This document shows, one piece after another, positions 45,634-58,009 of a stretch of 64,000 bases of DNA. Numbering within the stretch: position 1 is the first letter of the stretch; each line of letters begins with the position of its first letter. This stretch comes from Mangifera indica (lineage: Eukaryota; Streptophyta; Magnoliopsida; Sapindales; Anacardiaceae): NCBI RefSeq assembly GCF_011075055.1, contig NC_058145.1, positions 1,934,887 through 1,998,886 on the forward strand. Reading direction: 5' to 3'. The notes below the pieces were generated by a model that did no database searches, was not told the DNA's origin, and saw only the letters and a list, made by a program, of their open reading frames with translations. Position numbers and translations under genes: made by a program.

Positions 45634-47367
45634 ATGTCGGGGGAAGACATGGAGAGAGCAGTGAACAAGAGCAGGACTGGTAATAGCAGCAGCAACAACA
45701 ACAATTATGCAACATCAGACATGGAGCCTCGGTGGACTTCTTGGTTGGTTCCAGTGATCGTGCTGGCTAATGTTGCAGTTTTCATTGTTGTCCTGTACAT
45801 CAACGACTGCCCTAAACATAGAAATCCGCTGCCCTCTGATGACGGCAAGTGCGTGGCCAGGTTTCTGAGAAGGTTCTCGTTTCAGCCTTTGAGGGAAAAT
45901 CCTCTCTTTGGCCCTTCTTCAAACACGTAATCTCTGACACTCTCTTACCCCATCTCGTTTTTATCTTCTAATTGCTGTTGTTTTTGCCAGATTTTGGAAC
46001 TTATCAGATACTAGGTGGTTTATTTCCTGTGGTCTTTTTCATTAATTTGATATTTTGGGACTGAAGTTGGGTGTGGAAGTTGGTGAAAATTGGAAATTTC
46101 AGTTGTTTTGTTGTTTCTTTTAAAGGTAGATGTTAGACAATATTCTCCATGATCATATGGCTGATTTCTGCATAAATCATCGAATTGAATAGCTTTCTGT
46201 AGCACTGATTTCTGCACAAATCATGAAATTGAATATTATCTAATAGTAGAAATTTGAAAATCTGTTAATTGCTTTGGAAGATTGAAGAAATTGGGGGCAC
46301 TTGAGTGGAACAAAGTGGTCCATGAACATCAAGGATGGAGACTTGTCACTTGCATCTGGCTTCATGCTGGTCTTATTCATCTTCTCGTAAATATGCTGTG
46401 CCTTGTTTTCATTGGTATTCGCCTTGAACAGCAATTTGGATTTGGTATGTTGCTCTTTCAATTGGATATCCAAATTATATATCTATCATATGATGAAATA
46501 ATTTTGAACTAAGAACAAAACACTTAATTAGGCATTCAAAACTGGATACACGTAATATTGCTCATAACTCATTTGATGAATTTTTTTCACCGTTTATCAG
46601 TGCGAATTGGGATAGTCTACCTGGTGGCTGGTTTCGGAGGGAGTGTTCTTACCCTCCTGTTTATCCGCAACCACGTCTCTGTTGGTGCTTCTGGTGCACT
46701 TTTTGGACTTCTTGGATCAATGCTTTCTGAATTAATTACAAACTGGTCTCTTTATACCAACAAGGTGAGCAATTCTTTTTGTTGTAAATCTTTCTATTGC
46801 TCGACTGCAAGAAGTTGGTTAAGAATCGATACGAAATCGAATTCGAGAGACTTTTCATGCTAACTCTTCTGTTAGTTGGTTTTTTAGGCTGCAGCACTGG
46901 TAACTCTTGTGGTGATCATTGCCATTAATCTTGCAATAGGAATTTTGCCCTATGTGGGAAATTTTGCTAACATTGGTGGGTTTCTTACTGGCCTCTTCCT
47001 CGGCTTCATTCTGCTGCCTCGTCCGCAGTTTGGGTGGCTTAATCGCGCGAATCTTCCTGCCGACACTCCTGTCAGATCAAAATACAACGTTTATCAATAT
47101 GTTCTATGGCTGATTTCCCTGGTTCTACTAGTTGCAGGGTGAGTTACTTTCAATGATCAATCTGAGAAGGAAGATAGAAGTCATGTTGAATTAGAAGTGT
47201 TTGATAAGTGAAGCTTTAGTAATGTGAATTTTGTTGGTATGGTTGATTGCAGATTCACAGTTGGGCTGGTGATGCTGTTCCGGGGAGAGAATGTTTACCA
47301 TCGGTGCCATTGGTGTCGATACGTGAGCTGTGTTCCAACCTCACGATGGAACTGCAACGAAAACTAG
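45634..47367 (+). CDS. Rhomboid-like membrane protein, catalytic His replaced by Asn
   Basis: RHOMBOID-LIKE (RBL1/2-type) seven-helix protein of the secretory pathway; active relatives cut membrane proteins with a Ser-His dyad. Five exons: 45634-45926, 46281-46444, 46601-46764, 46888-47138 and 47253-47367; 328 aa, close to Arabidopsis RBL2 as remembered (about 317). Features: cytosolic N-terminus; first helix [53 protein letters not shown] with H126, H131 and N135; the GxSx motif GASGALFG with Ser183; a Cys-rich tail ([10 protein letters not shown]). In the sixth helix the family motif FAHIGGFL reads FANIGGFL: Asn235, codon AAC at 46969-46971. With the dyad broken the protein should be proteolytically dead, an iRhom-like pseudoprotease, although the frame, splice sites and remaining motifs are intact. 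A single-base C-to-A change explains it. Confidence 0.9.
46465..46563. repeat. Family A mini-repeat in rhomboid intron 2
   Basis: ATATCCAAATTATATATCTA, the core ATCATATGATGAAATAATTT and the right arm AAAACTGGATACACGTAATA. It fills most of the 156-bp intron 46445-46600. Confidence 0.55.
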
Positions 47368-47540
47368 TAGTTTTCCCATGTAAATGCATAGAAAGCTTAG
47401 AAACTGGATGGCTTTTCATGTATATATTGTGCCTTTTTTGTCTTTGCTTTCTACCTATTATTAATACAATTGGTTCTTGTTGGTATGTTTACTAAACAGC
47501 CTGCCTTCGATAGTTGCTTAAGCAAAAACTTAAAAATAAT

Positions 47541-47614
47541 TGGCGTCGCCCGGACTCGAACCGGAGACCTTCAGTGTGTTAGACTGACGTGATAACCAAC
47601 TACACCACGACACC
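47541..47614 (-). tRNA. tRNA-Val (anticodon AAC)
   Basis: On the minus strand a 74-nt cloverleaf: acceptor GGTGTCG pairs with CGACGCC (one G-U), followed by discriminator A. The anticodon stem TCAGT/ACTGA closes the loop CTAACAC, with AAC at 47578-47580. The T arm TCCGG-TTCGAGT-CCGGG holds the B box, and GTGGTGTAGTTGG is the usual A box of plant tRNA-Val. CCA is not encoded and no intron is present. It lies 174 bp past the rhomboid stop codon, on the other strand. Confidence 0.95.
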
Positions 47615-47959
47615 TCGTTGACTCAACGTCCGAACGTTACAAATAAAATTATGAAATTATACGCAATGGATGCACCACTATGGTACAGTTCCATAAAATT
47701 GTCGTTGACCCCTCCAGAAAAAGAAACGGTTCAAATTTTGGATCAAACCAGCCAGAGCAGACTGGTCTGGTTGGAACCTAAGGGAAGCTCGGTCCAAAAC
47801 TGATTTACGCCATCAGGTCGAGGTGAACCGCAATCAAATTGTTAGAACCATCTAATTCGCAATTTAACGATTGGTTACCCCAGTCAAACCCATTTGTTAA
47901 CGTTACCAATAAAAAATTTGGGGGTCTATTGTCCAACTGAATTTTCATATTTAATACAC

Positions 47960-48115
47960 AGGAAGTGTTGAATATACTAATAGTAATATATTATTATATA
48001 ATTAAATAATTTTAAATTAAAAATAAAATAATATTTAATTACATAATAATATATTAATATTTATACATAAAATTATATATATTATTTATATATATATAAT
48101 TTTATTGTTAATATA
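47960..48115. repeat. Palindromic mini-repeat family A copy
   Basis: The core ATTATATAATTAAATAATTT with TTAAATTAAAAATAAAATAA, followed by a decayed right arm in TATATATA. Confidence 0.4.
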
Positions 48116-48304
48116 TATTTTAATTATTTTTAAATATATTTTACGTGAGAATTTTTTTTTAATTTTATCATTATTAGCTTAAATTTAATATTAAATTATT
48201 CCAATTAATAGTTGATTAGACCTCTTTATTAGATTAATGTTTAATCCAAATATGAAAACATTTAAAAAAAGAATTGTATATGATACTATTAAAAAAATTA
48301 TAGA

Positions 48305-48465
48305 TACGTATTTAAATAAAATTATATGTATAATTTTAATGTACAAATAATGATATATCATTATATATTGTGTATTATTTTATCTTTAATTTTTAATTAT
48401 TCAATTATATAAATTAATATAATTATTTATATGTAAAATTATATTCATAACACTACTCTATATAT
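48305..48465. repeat. Palindromic mini-repeat family A copy
   Basis: Arms AAATAAAATTATATGTATAA and TTATATGTAAAATTATATTC mirror each other around ATGATATATCATTATATATT. Confidence 0.45.
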
Positions 48466-48604
48466 TTATATATTACTATTCTCGGGGGGTCTAGATAATA
48501 AATCCCCATCCTTCAAGTACCATAAATTGCATGGTTACGACTCATTCAACCTTAATGAAGAGCACACATTCTTCATTGCCCACCAACCCAACACAAATCA
48601 ACAC

Positions 48605-48610
48605 TATAAA
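48605..48610 (+). promoter_or_regulatory. TATA box of nsLTP gene
   Basis: TATAAA predicts a transcript start at about 48635. That leaves under 10 nt before the ATG at 48644 but about 60 nt before the ATG at 48695, which supports the second one. Confidence 0.6.
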
Positions 48611-48694
48611 ATTGCCCCATACCACTGAGAAATTAGCACAAGCATGGACTATCTCAATGCAAATACAAACTGCAGATTGCTGTTAATCGGTAAC

Positions 48695-49042
48695 ATGCAG
48701 TCTCATAAAAGAATGATCGGAGTACTAGTACTCTTGATGCTAACTTGGCTGTCATCAGTATCATCAATCACAGACTGCGAGACGGTATCGGCATTGATCT
48801 CTTCTTGCTCCACCTTCATCAAGTATGGCTCACCTGACCCCTTTCCCAGCTCGCCGTGCTGTGATGCAATGGGCAGCCTCAACTTAATAGCCGATTCTCC
48901 GAATAATAGGCCATTGGTTTGTAAATGTTTGATGAGCCTTATCACCACTAACAACCGTAATGCCACAGCTATAGCTACTTTGCCTGGCTTCTGTGGCGTC
49001 TATTTGGGCTTCACCATCGATCCCAACACTGACTGCAACTAG
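48695..49042 (+). CDS. Non-specific lipid transfer protein, type 1-like
   Basis: Small secreted eight-cysteine protein that carries lipids in the cell wall or apoplast. From the ATG at 48695 it has 115 aa: signal peptide of about 24 residues (MIGVLVLLMLTWLSSVSS), then C28 and the pattern C-x9-C-x16-CC-x19-C-x1-C-x21-C-x13-C with no intron. The CxC centre residue is Lys (VCKC). Spacing is that of type 1 except that the C2-CC gap is 16 rather than the usual 13-14. An upstream in-frame ATG at 48644 would put 17 residues ahead of the signal peptide and lies too close to the TATA-defined start, so I prefer 48695. No GPI-type tail was seen. Confidence 0.85.
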   Translation: MQSHKRMIGVLVLLMLTWLSSVSSITDCETVSALISSCSTFIKYGSPDPFPSSPCCDAMGSLNLIADSPNNRPLVCKCLMSLITTNNRNATAIATLPGFCGVYLGFTIDPNTDCN

Positions 49043-50584
49043 TATTTCTATAGATCTCTCTTTATCTTACTTTAATGGTTCACTTATTCTATCTAATCAT
49101 GCCGCGATAGATCCAAAATAAAATTTAGGAAGGTCAAAGTTGAACAACAATAAAATAAAGAAAATCAATAAAAAACTGTAAAATCTAAAGGGGTCAATGT
49201 AAAATTTTAGAGGTTAATATTGATAGTTTAAATGTATTAAACTAAAATTTTTTTAACGATGATTCCAAATTGACACTAACTATGCTAGATTGATGATGCA
49301 GCATCACATGACTGGAAATTACAAGACATGGAGTTAACTTCTCAGATTACAAAAATGAAGCTCAAATTTAGGTCTTTTGATGACAGAGAAGAAGAAGAAG
49401 AAGAGCTAGCCATTATGTGCCATTATTATGCTAGTTTTGTTGCTATTCCTTTAGTTCTAGGTGATGCTTGTATGAATCATGAACCTGATCATATTAAATC
49501 TATGAGCTTATCAATTCCGTCTACTTTCTTCAAGGTGTAAAAATGTAGGAACTGTGATAAGAGATTACAAAAATAAAAGATAGAACCAGTTTGAATGGCT
49601 TAACCTTCGTAAGGAGCTATAACTTACGGATGTCAAATGCAGGAAAGTCATAAAATGGTGAAACAAATACACACAAGTTGGGACTTTGGATGCCATATTC
49701 ATTAATAAATTCTCAGGAGATTTGATATCACATGCTACAATCACTACATTTGTGGGCCAGGAGGACCGTCCACCATGCATGCAAACTCCCTATGTTAATG
49801 TAAATGCAATATTGGATTCCAAACTAGCCAAATCAAGAAGACGACAATTATGCAATCACTCCATGATATCATGTTTCTCATTATAGAAGTTCCCCAATCT
49901 CAGTTGGATTTTCATTTTCACTTACAAATCTTACAAATCACAATTTGTCTCTCATCCTTGATCAGTGTTCTTGGTCCTATTTTGTCATCAAATGTTCTTT
50001 AAACACAGTTGTGGGTATCCAAAGTTGGTTTTGTTTTCTTGTTAGTGCTAAAAATAACTATTCTCTTTAATCCCACTTTGTTTTGTAGCCACTTCAGACA
50101 AAACATTGATGGAACACAGGGCCACCACCACTGGGGACTGGGGAGATCGAGGATCTACCCTGCGTGAATCCACAGGGCTTTGATGTATATTAATATATAT
50201 AAACAAGAGGTTCATGATTTATTAATCCATCATAATTGAGCCACTGCCCTACAGGCTTACTTTTCAAGCATCTAACCGTGCAAAACTTTTGTTCCTAAAG
50301 TTTGATTAAGGTAACAACTTTGCTCTATTCCTATTACATCAAGATGTCATGAACACATGAGCACAGTCATTAATTATTATTTCAACATAATTGGAGTTAC
50401 TGAAGATCATTATTTCAAAAAACCATGTCTATTTTCAACATTGATAACATTAAATTCAGTCGTGTAAGGACTAAAACACGAGTTATAATTACAACACACG
50501 CAACCTGCCAGTCATGCACTCAAAAAGCAATGAAAAAACAACATAAAAAGGAAATTCAAATAAAAAACATACAGGGATAAATCA
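49043..50584. other. Intergenic between nsLTP and IQD genes
   Basis: Should hold the 3' UTRs of the two converging genes. Short frames (49328-49540 with a Glu-rich run, 49686-49886) match nothing I know. No repeat of this window is present. Confidence 0.4.
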
Positions 50585-53500
50585 TCAACGAAAATATGCA
50601 TTACCAAGTCTATTCAAGCGATCAGTTGACAAGTAAGCTTTATTCCTGAAGTCAGCTTGTTGAGGAAAATCCCTTTCTGAATTAGCCCCCCCTTCCCAAA
50701 ACCCCTGAACTGGCCTTCTGGTGGAACCATATCTCTCAAATTCAAGCCTCTGCCTTGGGGCACTCTGTGACCTAACCTTAGCCCGCGATGATTGTGTGTT
50801 AGCCATATAATTAGGGAAACCTGAGTATCCACCAAAGAAGCCCCAGGAGCATTCACTCCTAGTGGGGGTGAAAGGACCTCTTCTTGCACTACTTCCTGGT
50901 CTATTTGATGCAGAAGATGCATGTGGGCTGTTCTCAGCAGTTCTCAAAGTTGCTTCACTTTTTCCGACTGGAAACTTTACAGAGTTTGATAAAACATCAC
51001 CATAAGTTAAGCTTGGGACTGGGTTCACTGTTTTTGTCGATAATTTGGATGGAGAGTCTATTGTCATAAAACTGTGATTGTTGTAATCCCGAGTGGACCC
51101 ATGCTGTGTGTTCCTTAAGGTTCTACTGTGTTGTTGGGGGCTCAAGTGAGGCTTCCAAGTATCTACTTCCAAAATCTTGTCACTCTTCTCATCATCTACA
51201 TGTCCATTTCTAAGTGAATTGACTCTGTGGTTGTGTGTTAAACTTTCTTCCATCCAATGATCTAACCAGTTTGAACCCAATCGTGCTTTCTCTAGGTCGA
51301 TGATATCCCTCAAGTTTGAATTAGAACCACATCTCTGTATTCAATGAAACAGAAGAATGAAGTTAAAGTTACATGGTGCATTATAACATTTTGATGACAG
51401 TAGAAAATTATCCAGAACCAAATTACGAAATCACTAAAATTTGATAAGTGAGACCCGTTTTTTTTAATCATTGCACAATATCCATATCTGTTATATATCT
51501 CTCTTATAAGATTCTCAAAGTCAAGCTTCATTTGAATGCAAAATGAAGAATACATAGTTAAAACCATTCTGCCGGTTAAAAGGTCGGGGCCTTGAAGAAG
51601 CACTTTCAACTTTTTATCTTATAAAAGAATTTAAACATATAAAAAAAGGAAAAAGAAATTCTGAAAGCATCATATAAAGCATGAAATATGAAAATCAAGT
51701 GGTACCTTCAAGATTGAGGGCCCATCAAACTTAGTACTATGAGCACGACGTTGATGTTCTGCTTTGTCAGGACTTGGTGGTGGCTGCAAGTGAAAGACCG
51801 TTCACTTCAAGAATTCTCTCAAATTTTGTTAAATTAACATGACCCTTTAGTACATAGTTATATGATACAATTATATAATGAATTTTGCTGAAGCCAAATT
51901 ACGGAATTGACAGCACATTCAAATTTGAGTTGACCAATTTTGCAGAAGTTACTTATCCCCTAAGTTCTAGAATCACATGTTAATAAAATTCAAAACTTTA
52001 CTAATACTAGGTAACATAAAACCTAACCAATCCCACTTATTGCCTTTGAAGTAGCATATAAAACATTTGGGTGTCTGACATTCCCATAGAATAAGCCTAA
52101 AAGTAAAGTTGCCCTTGTATAGTAAAGAAAGCATTCTCTTTAGTCCACTCTTTTCCTAAATGCAAATGCCAGAAACAATAATCTTTGAATCTTGAATTTA
52201 ACTAGGTTAATTTAGCATGAAGCACTTCAAATGCTTTTAAAATTGACATGGACTTTTTACCATGTCCCATGCCTCTTATTTAATACAATTTGCGAAGAGA
52301 GTGTATTTATCCTATATAATTATATCTGAAACTTGAATTACCTAGGTTAATTTAGCATGTGGTCCTTAAAAAGTTTAATATGCACATGTTTACCATATAA
52401 AGAGCCAAACCTGCAGCCTAACTCAAATTATTATTAAATGTTTATGAGCAGAGATATCAACAACTAAGCCCAGCTGGAAAGCACAATAAAGTAAGTAAAT
52501 AGTTCTCCTTACGGGATTATGAGAACGAGAGGACTTGCTGCTAGACCACAAAGATTCTGACCCGTGAATGCGACTAGCACGGGCTCTTGCCTGCACTTTT
52601 ACTAATGTTTGCATGCGCTTGAGCATATCTGATGTTTGCTTCCTCACAATGTGACCTCTGACCAGTGCTTGAAGCTTCACTAATGCTTTTAGTGCCTTCA
52701 GTGCCCTCCTTGCCTTCAGAATTAACACCAAACATAAATAAATCAGATGCTTGTCTCCATTTCAGATGAATTAACCATCCAATTTATGTATGCATATACA
52801 CACACATATATATGTATATGTTTATATCAGGAAGATTATTAATTAGGTAGTTGAGTGCTATACTGTAACTTACAACAAAAATTGCAATTTTTTAATTCAT
52901 ATAGAGAAAAAAAAACATATTTAATTCTAAAAGTTGGGGTGGTACAGTAGCCCAGAATTTAAAAACAAATTGCGCCAGACTAGCATGCAATTCACAAGGG
53001 AGAGAAACATGGGTGTAATCATTCTCTCTCTGACATACCTAACAAAATCGAGTGTAGGAAAAAGAGTGAAAAATGAACTCTAGCCTAATCATACTTTTAA
53101 ATAATCATTGAAAATGTAAGTTGGAAAGCGGGCTTATACAATGTAGAACAAAGTCAAACCAGAAAGACAAGCGTTAAGCTATCTCTTTTGCACATTAACC
53201 ACAATGTTAAAACTTTGAGAATCCATAAAGAACTTAACTCTTCTAAAAACTCAATTCAAACATCAAAATCAGGATTTTCTTGTGACCTTAGAAAAGGCAC
53301 AAGAATCCATCTCAAGAAGAACTTTGATAGTTGCTACAAAAGCTTAATTTAGGCAAAAATGGAAAGTCAGCTGACAAAGCAGACATCAAAAGGCAAACCC
53401 AGTAAAAGGGCTTATTGTTATTCTTGTAGATAAAGCCAATCAGCCAGCTCAACTACTAAGGAGGTTGGTCCATCAGCCTGAATGTAACCTTTTACCACCA

Positions 53501-55081
53501 TGGTCCACTAAGTTTATATCTAACTTGTTTTTAAATTAATAAAAAAATTATACCAAGTGAACAGTGCTCTTCCTGTTTTGTACAGACACTGAGTTGAAGA
53601 CAGATATAAACCCAAATACCCGAGAACACCTAAAATAGAAAAAAAACTAAGGGGGCGTTTGGTTTAGGTAATGTTCGATTACTAAAATAGAAATATTCCC
53701 TTAAAGATAGATTACTTAGAAGATTACTGGGTATAAATGATTATTATGTTTGATAAAATTTGATAGGTATAAATAATTATTGTGTTTGGTTAAAGATAAT
53801 AAAAGATTACTAGTAAATTATTTTACTTAAATGTGCTTGAATATAATTATTTTTAAATATTTTTTATATTATTTATCATATTAATTAAAAATAAATTTAT
53901 TTTTATTTCAAAAAATTAATAAATAATAATTTCTCTATAATAAACTCAAGATTACTCCAGTAATCTTTAAATACCTAAGGTGAAGGTGGTAATCAGATTA
54001 CCACTTACCACGTCAACATTAGTATTAGAAGATTACTGTAACTTTTTATTACTGACAAACTAAATAAGGGAATAAAAAATAGATTACTAAGGTACTCTTA
54101 AAAATTATTAACCAAACTCAGTCTAAGAGGATTCTGTATTGAGTAACATGCCGTCACTGATACTCCATCATATCAGCCACGTCACTTTGATTTTTGACTA
54201 ATAACCCACTGGTCCTAATAACCAAGTCCTAATAAACAAAAAGTTAAACACCCTCTAACATAGCTTTGCATGCGAGTGCGCAGACTCAGAGACAGTGGGA
54301 GTATGAGTGCCTGTGTTGAGATACTTGAGGACACTCGATCTCCTTAATTTAAGAGAAGACACGTGCGAGCACGTGAGATGCAAAAAGTGAAGAATTTTGA
54401 AATAAAAGAAGTGCAGATAAACACAATAAGACGCCATGGAAAACAGGGAATCAGCTCTTTTTTTTCTCCTTTTGGAGTAACGGCGAATTCCCGACTCGCA
54501 CGCCACTCACCAGTGAGTGGGTAGACCTTGTTGACTGTCTATCAAACTTGTCGTTTGTATTGTCTTGTTCCTTCTTCTGTTTCTTTCTATTTTTGGGATC
54601 ATTTTCGCTTCCAACTTTAAAACAAATTCATAACAAACAATGCTCTATTTTAACCAATTAAAATATTTACCAAAATATAAAAGGAAGAAAATGATTTTTG
54701 AAAATTACTTACCAAATAGCCTCGAAACGCGGCTTGTATTTTGACGGCGGCGAGTTCCGCGGCCCAGCGTTGGTGGCTAATATGAGGGGAGGCAGAAACG
54801 CCGCTAAGACCACCAGCTCCCGTCAATCTGACAACCTCCGCCGCCGCATGAGCCGCGGCAAGAGCCGCCTCGGCGACGGCCGCAGTGGCGGCGGCAACAG
54901 CTATTGCATGCTTGTTAGCATCCAAATTAGCATCGAGTGAAGTCAGCGAAGCGTCCCGCTTGGTGGAGGAGTGTGAGGGTACGGAATTGGAGGATCTAGT
55001 GAAGCTCCATCTTCTCTTCTCTTTAGGAGTGGGAGAGTTACTGGGCTTCTTGGCGCCAAAAAGTCGGCGAAAAAAGCCCAT
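50585..55081 (-). CDS. IQD-family calmodulin-binding scaffold protein
   Basis: Plant IQ67-domain protein; such proteins bind calmodulin and sit on microtubules, membranes or in the nucleus as signalling scaffolds. Four exons: 54713-55081, 52513-52713, 51706-51783 and 50585-51334; 1398 nt, 465 aa. The start [12 protein letters not shown] is typical of the IQD22-25 group. An Ala-rich helix ([20 protein letters not shown]) leads into the IQ67 domain: [11 protein letters not shown], then after the class-typical phase-0 intron [27 protein letters not shown] and VKVQARARA. Basic and hydrophobic spacing fits 1-5-10 and 1-8-14 calmodulin motifs. The C-terminus is Ser/Arg-rich with [14 protein letters not shown] and [17 protein letters not shown], conserved in the subfamily. 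Intron 1 is 2.0 kb and carries a Tourist-like MITE. Confidence 0.9.
53651..54123 (+). mobile_element. Tourist-like MITE family B, copy 2, in IQD intron 1
   Basis: A 473-bp element: left end GGGGGCGTTTGGTTTAGGTA, right end read on the other strand GACTGAGTTTGGTTAATAAT, flanked by TAA (53648-53650 and 54124-54126). It aligns in the same direction with 13428-13906. Confidence 0.85.
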
Positions 55082-55319
55082 GGTTCATTGCCGGAAATGG
55101 CTCAACGAAACGCGGCCTTTGGAAGGGTTAGAGAGAGGATTTAAGAGGAGAAACAAATAGAGAAGAAGAAGAAGAGTGTTGCCTGGTGACTAACCGAAAA
55201 GATGTTGAAATATCGTAGAGAATAATGGAGCATTGCATTGCAGGTCGACGCGTACTTGAGGCGTTCGTTTAACACGCGCCACATATGCTTGCGTTTTCAT
55301 GGCTTAATATTTTCAATTA
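55082..55319 (-). promoter_or_regulatory. Upstream region of the IQD gene
   Basis: The 240 bp between the start codon and the MULE-type element. CT/GA-rich near the gene, as in many plant leaders. No obvious TATA box. Confidence 0.35.
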
Positions 55320-56069
55320 GGCTGAAAGACTTGTTCTCACCCAAGGTTATGGTTAATCCCAAATTCATACTTCTCAATTTTAAAAAATTCAAAATTTTAT
55401 TTACGAATAAAATTTTGTTAAAAATTTTAATCAAAATTAAAAATAAAATTATTATTTAATAAAAAATTAAAAATTAAAAATTTATTATATTTTCCCTCGT
55501 CGATTTAAAAATATAATATTTTTTTAATCTAAAGTTAGAAAAATAATAATTTCTCTCTAGGGTTTTATAGTCTCTTCTTTGGTGACAACCATGGTTCTGA
55601 TTGACGGACGCCATAATTTTCCTCTTCTGTTGATTTGCCTACGTCGTTGGACGAACACAGATTTATCTTTGTTTGATAAGGAGATGAGTCTTCATCACTT
55701 CAAATCGACGAAAATGATTTGTCTTCGTCTCCTTTTCAGATAAAGATGAATTTATCTTTGTCTGACAAAAATGGATGGTGATGCAAGCAGATTAGAGAGA
55801 GAGGAAGATTATAGCATCTGTCATTCATCGACCTGAACCGTGGTTGTCGCTAGAGAAGGGAAAGAAAAACCCTAGAGAAAAATGATCATTTTTTAAACTT
55901 TGGATAGGGGTAAAGATTAGTTTTGTAAACTAAGAAGGGGAATATGTGATAAAATTTTAGATACTTTAATATTTTTAACTAAATACATTTTTACTTCTAA
56001 TCTCTGACAATGAATATTAACGGATATGAAATTTTCATTAAATCGTGGGTGAAAATAAGTAGTTTGGCC
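55320..56069 (+). mobile_element. MULE-type non-autonomous element family C, copy 2
   Basis: About 750 bp: left end GGCTGAAAGACTTGTTCTCA, right end read on the other strand GGCCAAACTACTTATTTTCA. Flanks TTTCAATTA and TTTGAAAAA agree at six of nine bases, an eroded 9-bp duplication. The inner part shares ACTAAGAAGGGGAATATGTG- and AGATGAATTTATCTTTGTC-type text with the family. Confidence 0.65.
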
Positions 56070-56182
56070 TTTGAAAAAAAGTAAATCACATTTTTTCCAC
56101 CTAATGTTTCATTGAAAACATTTTTACCTTTTAATGACAAAAATTATATTTTTTCACCCAAAATCTAAGTTTGTTAACATAA

Positions 56183-56664
56183 GAGTGCGTTTGGTTGAAG
56201 AATTTTATGATTACCTTGGTAATCTATCTTTTATTCCCTTGTTTGGTTTGTCAGTAATAAAAAATTATAGTAATCTTCTATTACCAATGCTGACGTGACA
56301 GGTAATATAGGTGGTAATCTGATTACCACTTTCACCTTAGGTATTTAAAGATTATTGAGGTAATCTTGAGTTTATTATAATTATATTATTATTTATTAAT
56401 TTTGTGAGAAAAAAATAAATTTATTTTTAATTAATATGACAAATAATATAAAAAATATTTAAAAATAATTATATTCAAGGGCATTTAAGTAAAATAATTT
56501 ACTAGTAATATTTTATTATCTTTAACCAAACACAATAATTATTTATACTTATCAAATTTTATCAAACATAGTAATCATTTATATCCAGTAATCTTCTAAG
56601 TAATCTATCTTCAAGGTAATCTTTCTATTTTAATAATAAAATATTTCCCAAACCAAACACCCCC
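56183..56664 (-). mobile_element. Tourist-like MITE family B, copy 3 (inverted)
   Basis: A 482-bp element in the opposite orientation to the other two copies: starts GAGTGCGTTTGGTTGAAG, ends CCCAAACCAAACACCCCC, flanked by TAA (56180-56182 and 56665-56667). Confidence 0.85.
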
Positions 56665-56667
56665 TAA

Positions 56668-57309
56668 ATGTATTCTAAGACAATGTTATAAAGTTAAATT
56701 ATAATATTATTCTTAATAATTTCATTTTCTAAAATTATTATATCACTAAAAAATTGAAAAAAAATTAAAAGGAACTTTTTAAATATTTAATTTTTACAAC
56801 GTGATATTCTTTTCATATCTCTTTCACTTTTACTCTCTTCTTGGCCTGTCCATCTCCTCACTGTCACGAAGTTACTATGGTTGGAAGCTATAAGCAAATC
56901 ATCGACAACTAGAGCCTTACTAAAACTATGTTGTTGTCTTAACGATCAAATCAATTATTACTTCAACATCTTCTCTTTTTGAGATGTTAATATGGAGGGA
57001 AAGAAAGCTTTAGGAGAAAAAGATGAATCCGATTTTTGCTTGAGTGACAAAGATGAAGAAAAAGATAATAGATAAGTTTTCTTAATTATAATAAAAAATT
57101 TTAAACTAAAAAAGAAAAATAAGATAAATTTTTTATTAAATGATGAGTTTATTTTTAATTATAATAATTTTTTTAATAAAATAGTAAATATTTACAACTT
57201 GTAAAATCTTTTGAATAAAAGTTTGAGAATATACTAAATCTTGGATAGGAATAAGTCTCGTGATCAAATTAAAAAAAAAAAAGAAGGTTAGAAATGCAAT
57301 AATTGTAAC
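56668..57309. other. Intergenic, nothing recognised
   Basis: AT-rich, no gene-like frame. A GC-richer 100-bp block near 56840 is unassigned. Confidence 0.35.
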
Positions 57310-57600
57310 TAGGGTTGGATTTAGCTCGGTTTATATATAGTTGAACTTGAGTTTGAGCTCGAGCTCGTGAAAGTCAAGCTCTAACTTGGCTCAACTCATT
57401 TTTCATTATTAAAATGACGTCATTTTAATATATATGGATCAGAATAATATTGTTTTGTATCAAAATTTTTAATCAAAAAATTTAGTAAATAGCTTAAATT
57501 CGAGTTCAATTAAGTTCATATAGAATTGACTCGTTTTTTACTCGTTTTTGACTCATTTAAGCTGAATTCTCGATTTGAGTCCAGCCTAACTGTAACCCTA
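57310..57600. repeat. Low-complexity repeat family D, copy 6
   Basis: GTTTGAGCTCGAGCTCGTGA words and AAAATGACGTCATTTTAATA at about 57411, a near-palindromic variant of the family core. Confidence 0.55.
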
Positions 57601-58009
57601 AAGTTGGAGTGTGAGGAGCAGCAGAAGCTCTCACCCTGGTGACGGCATCCGTTAGGTGCAGTTGGAGGGAGGAAGGGTCCTACGCATTTAAATTCGAAAA
57701 GAAAAGCTTCCCCTGCCTTCAGTCTGATACCTAATCGACGTGCTCACATCAGAAGTTGACTAAGCAAAATAAAATCAACCTTCAACTGACGCTACACAGC
57801 ATTAAATTAAATTATATTTCCATATATATCAACAACTATCAATAAATAATTCAGCCCCTTTGGGCGGTCCCGTGACTTGACTGAGACCCCCAGGGACACT
57901 TTTTCTGCCCTAAAATCTAGTGCGCTTGCATTCTTCACTTGCACACCGGATCGGGATCGGGACAACTCACACGCCCAGTTGGTAAAGCACAAATTATTTT
58001 TGTTTAATT
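57601..58009. other. Unassigned GC-richer DNA
   Basis: Two GC-richer blocks (57605-57720 and 57855-57985) without a recognisable frame; a repeated GATCGGGATCGG lies near 57950. Possibly an orphan promoter or exon relic. Confidence 0.25.

Larger units (their letters stand above)
47615..48600. other. AT-rich intergenic DNA before LTP gene
   Basis: Holds two family A copies (about 47960-48115 and 48305-48465). The first 250 bp are GC-richer, with a 61-codon frame of no recognisable type. Confidence 0.4.
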
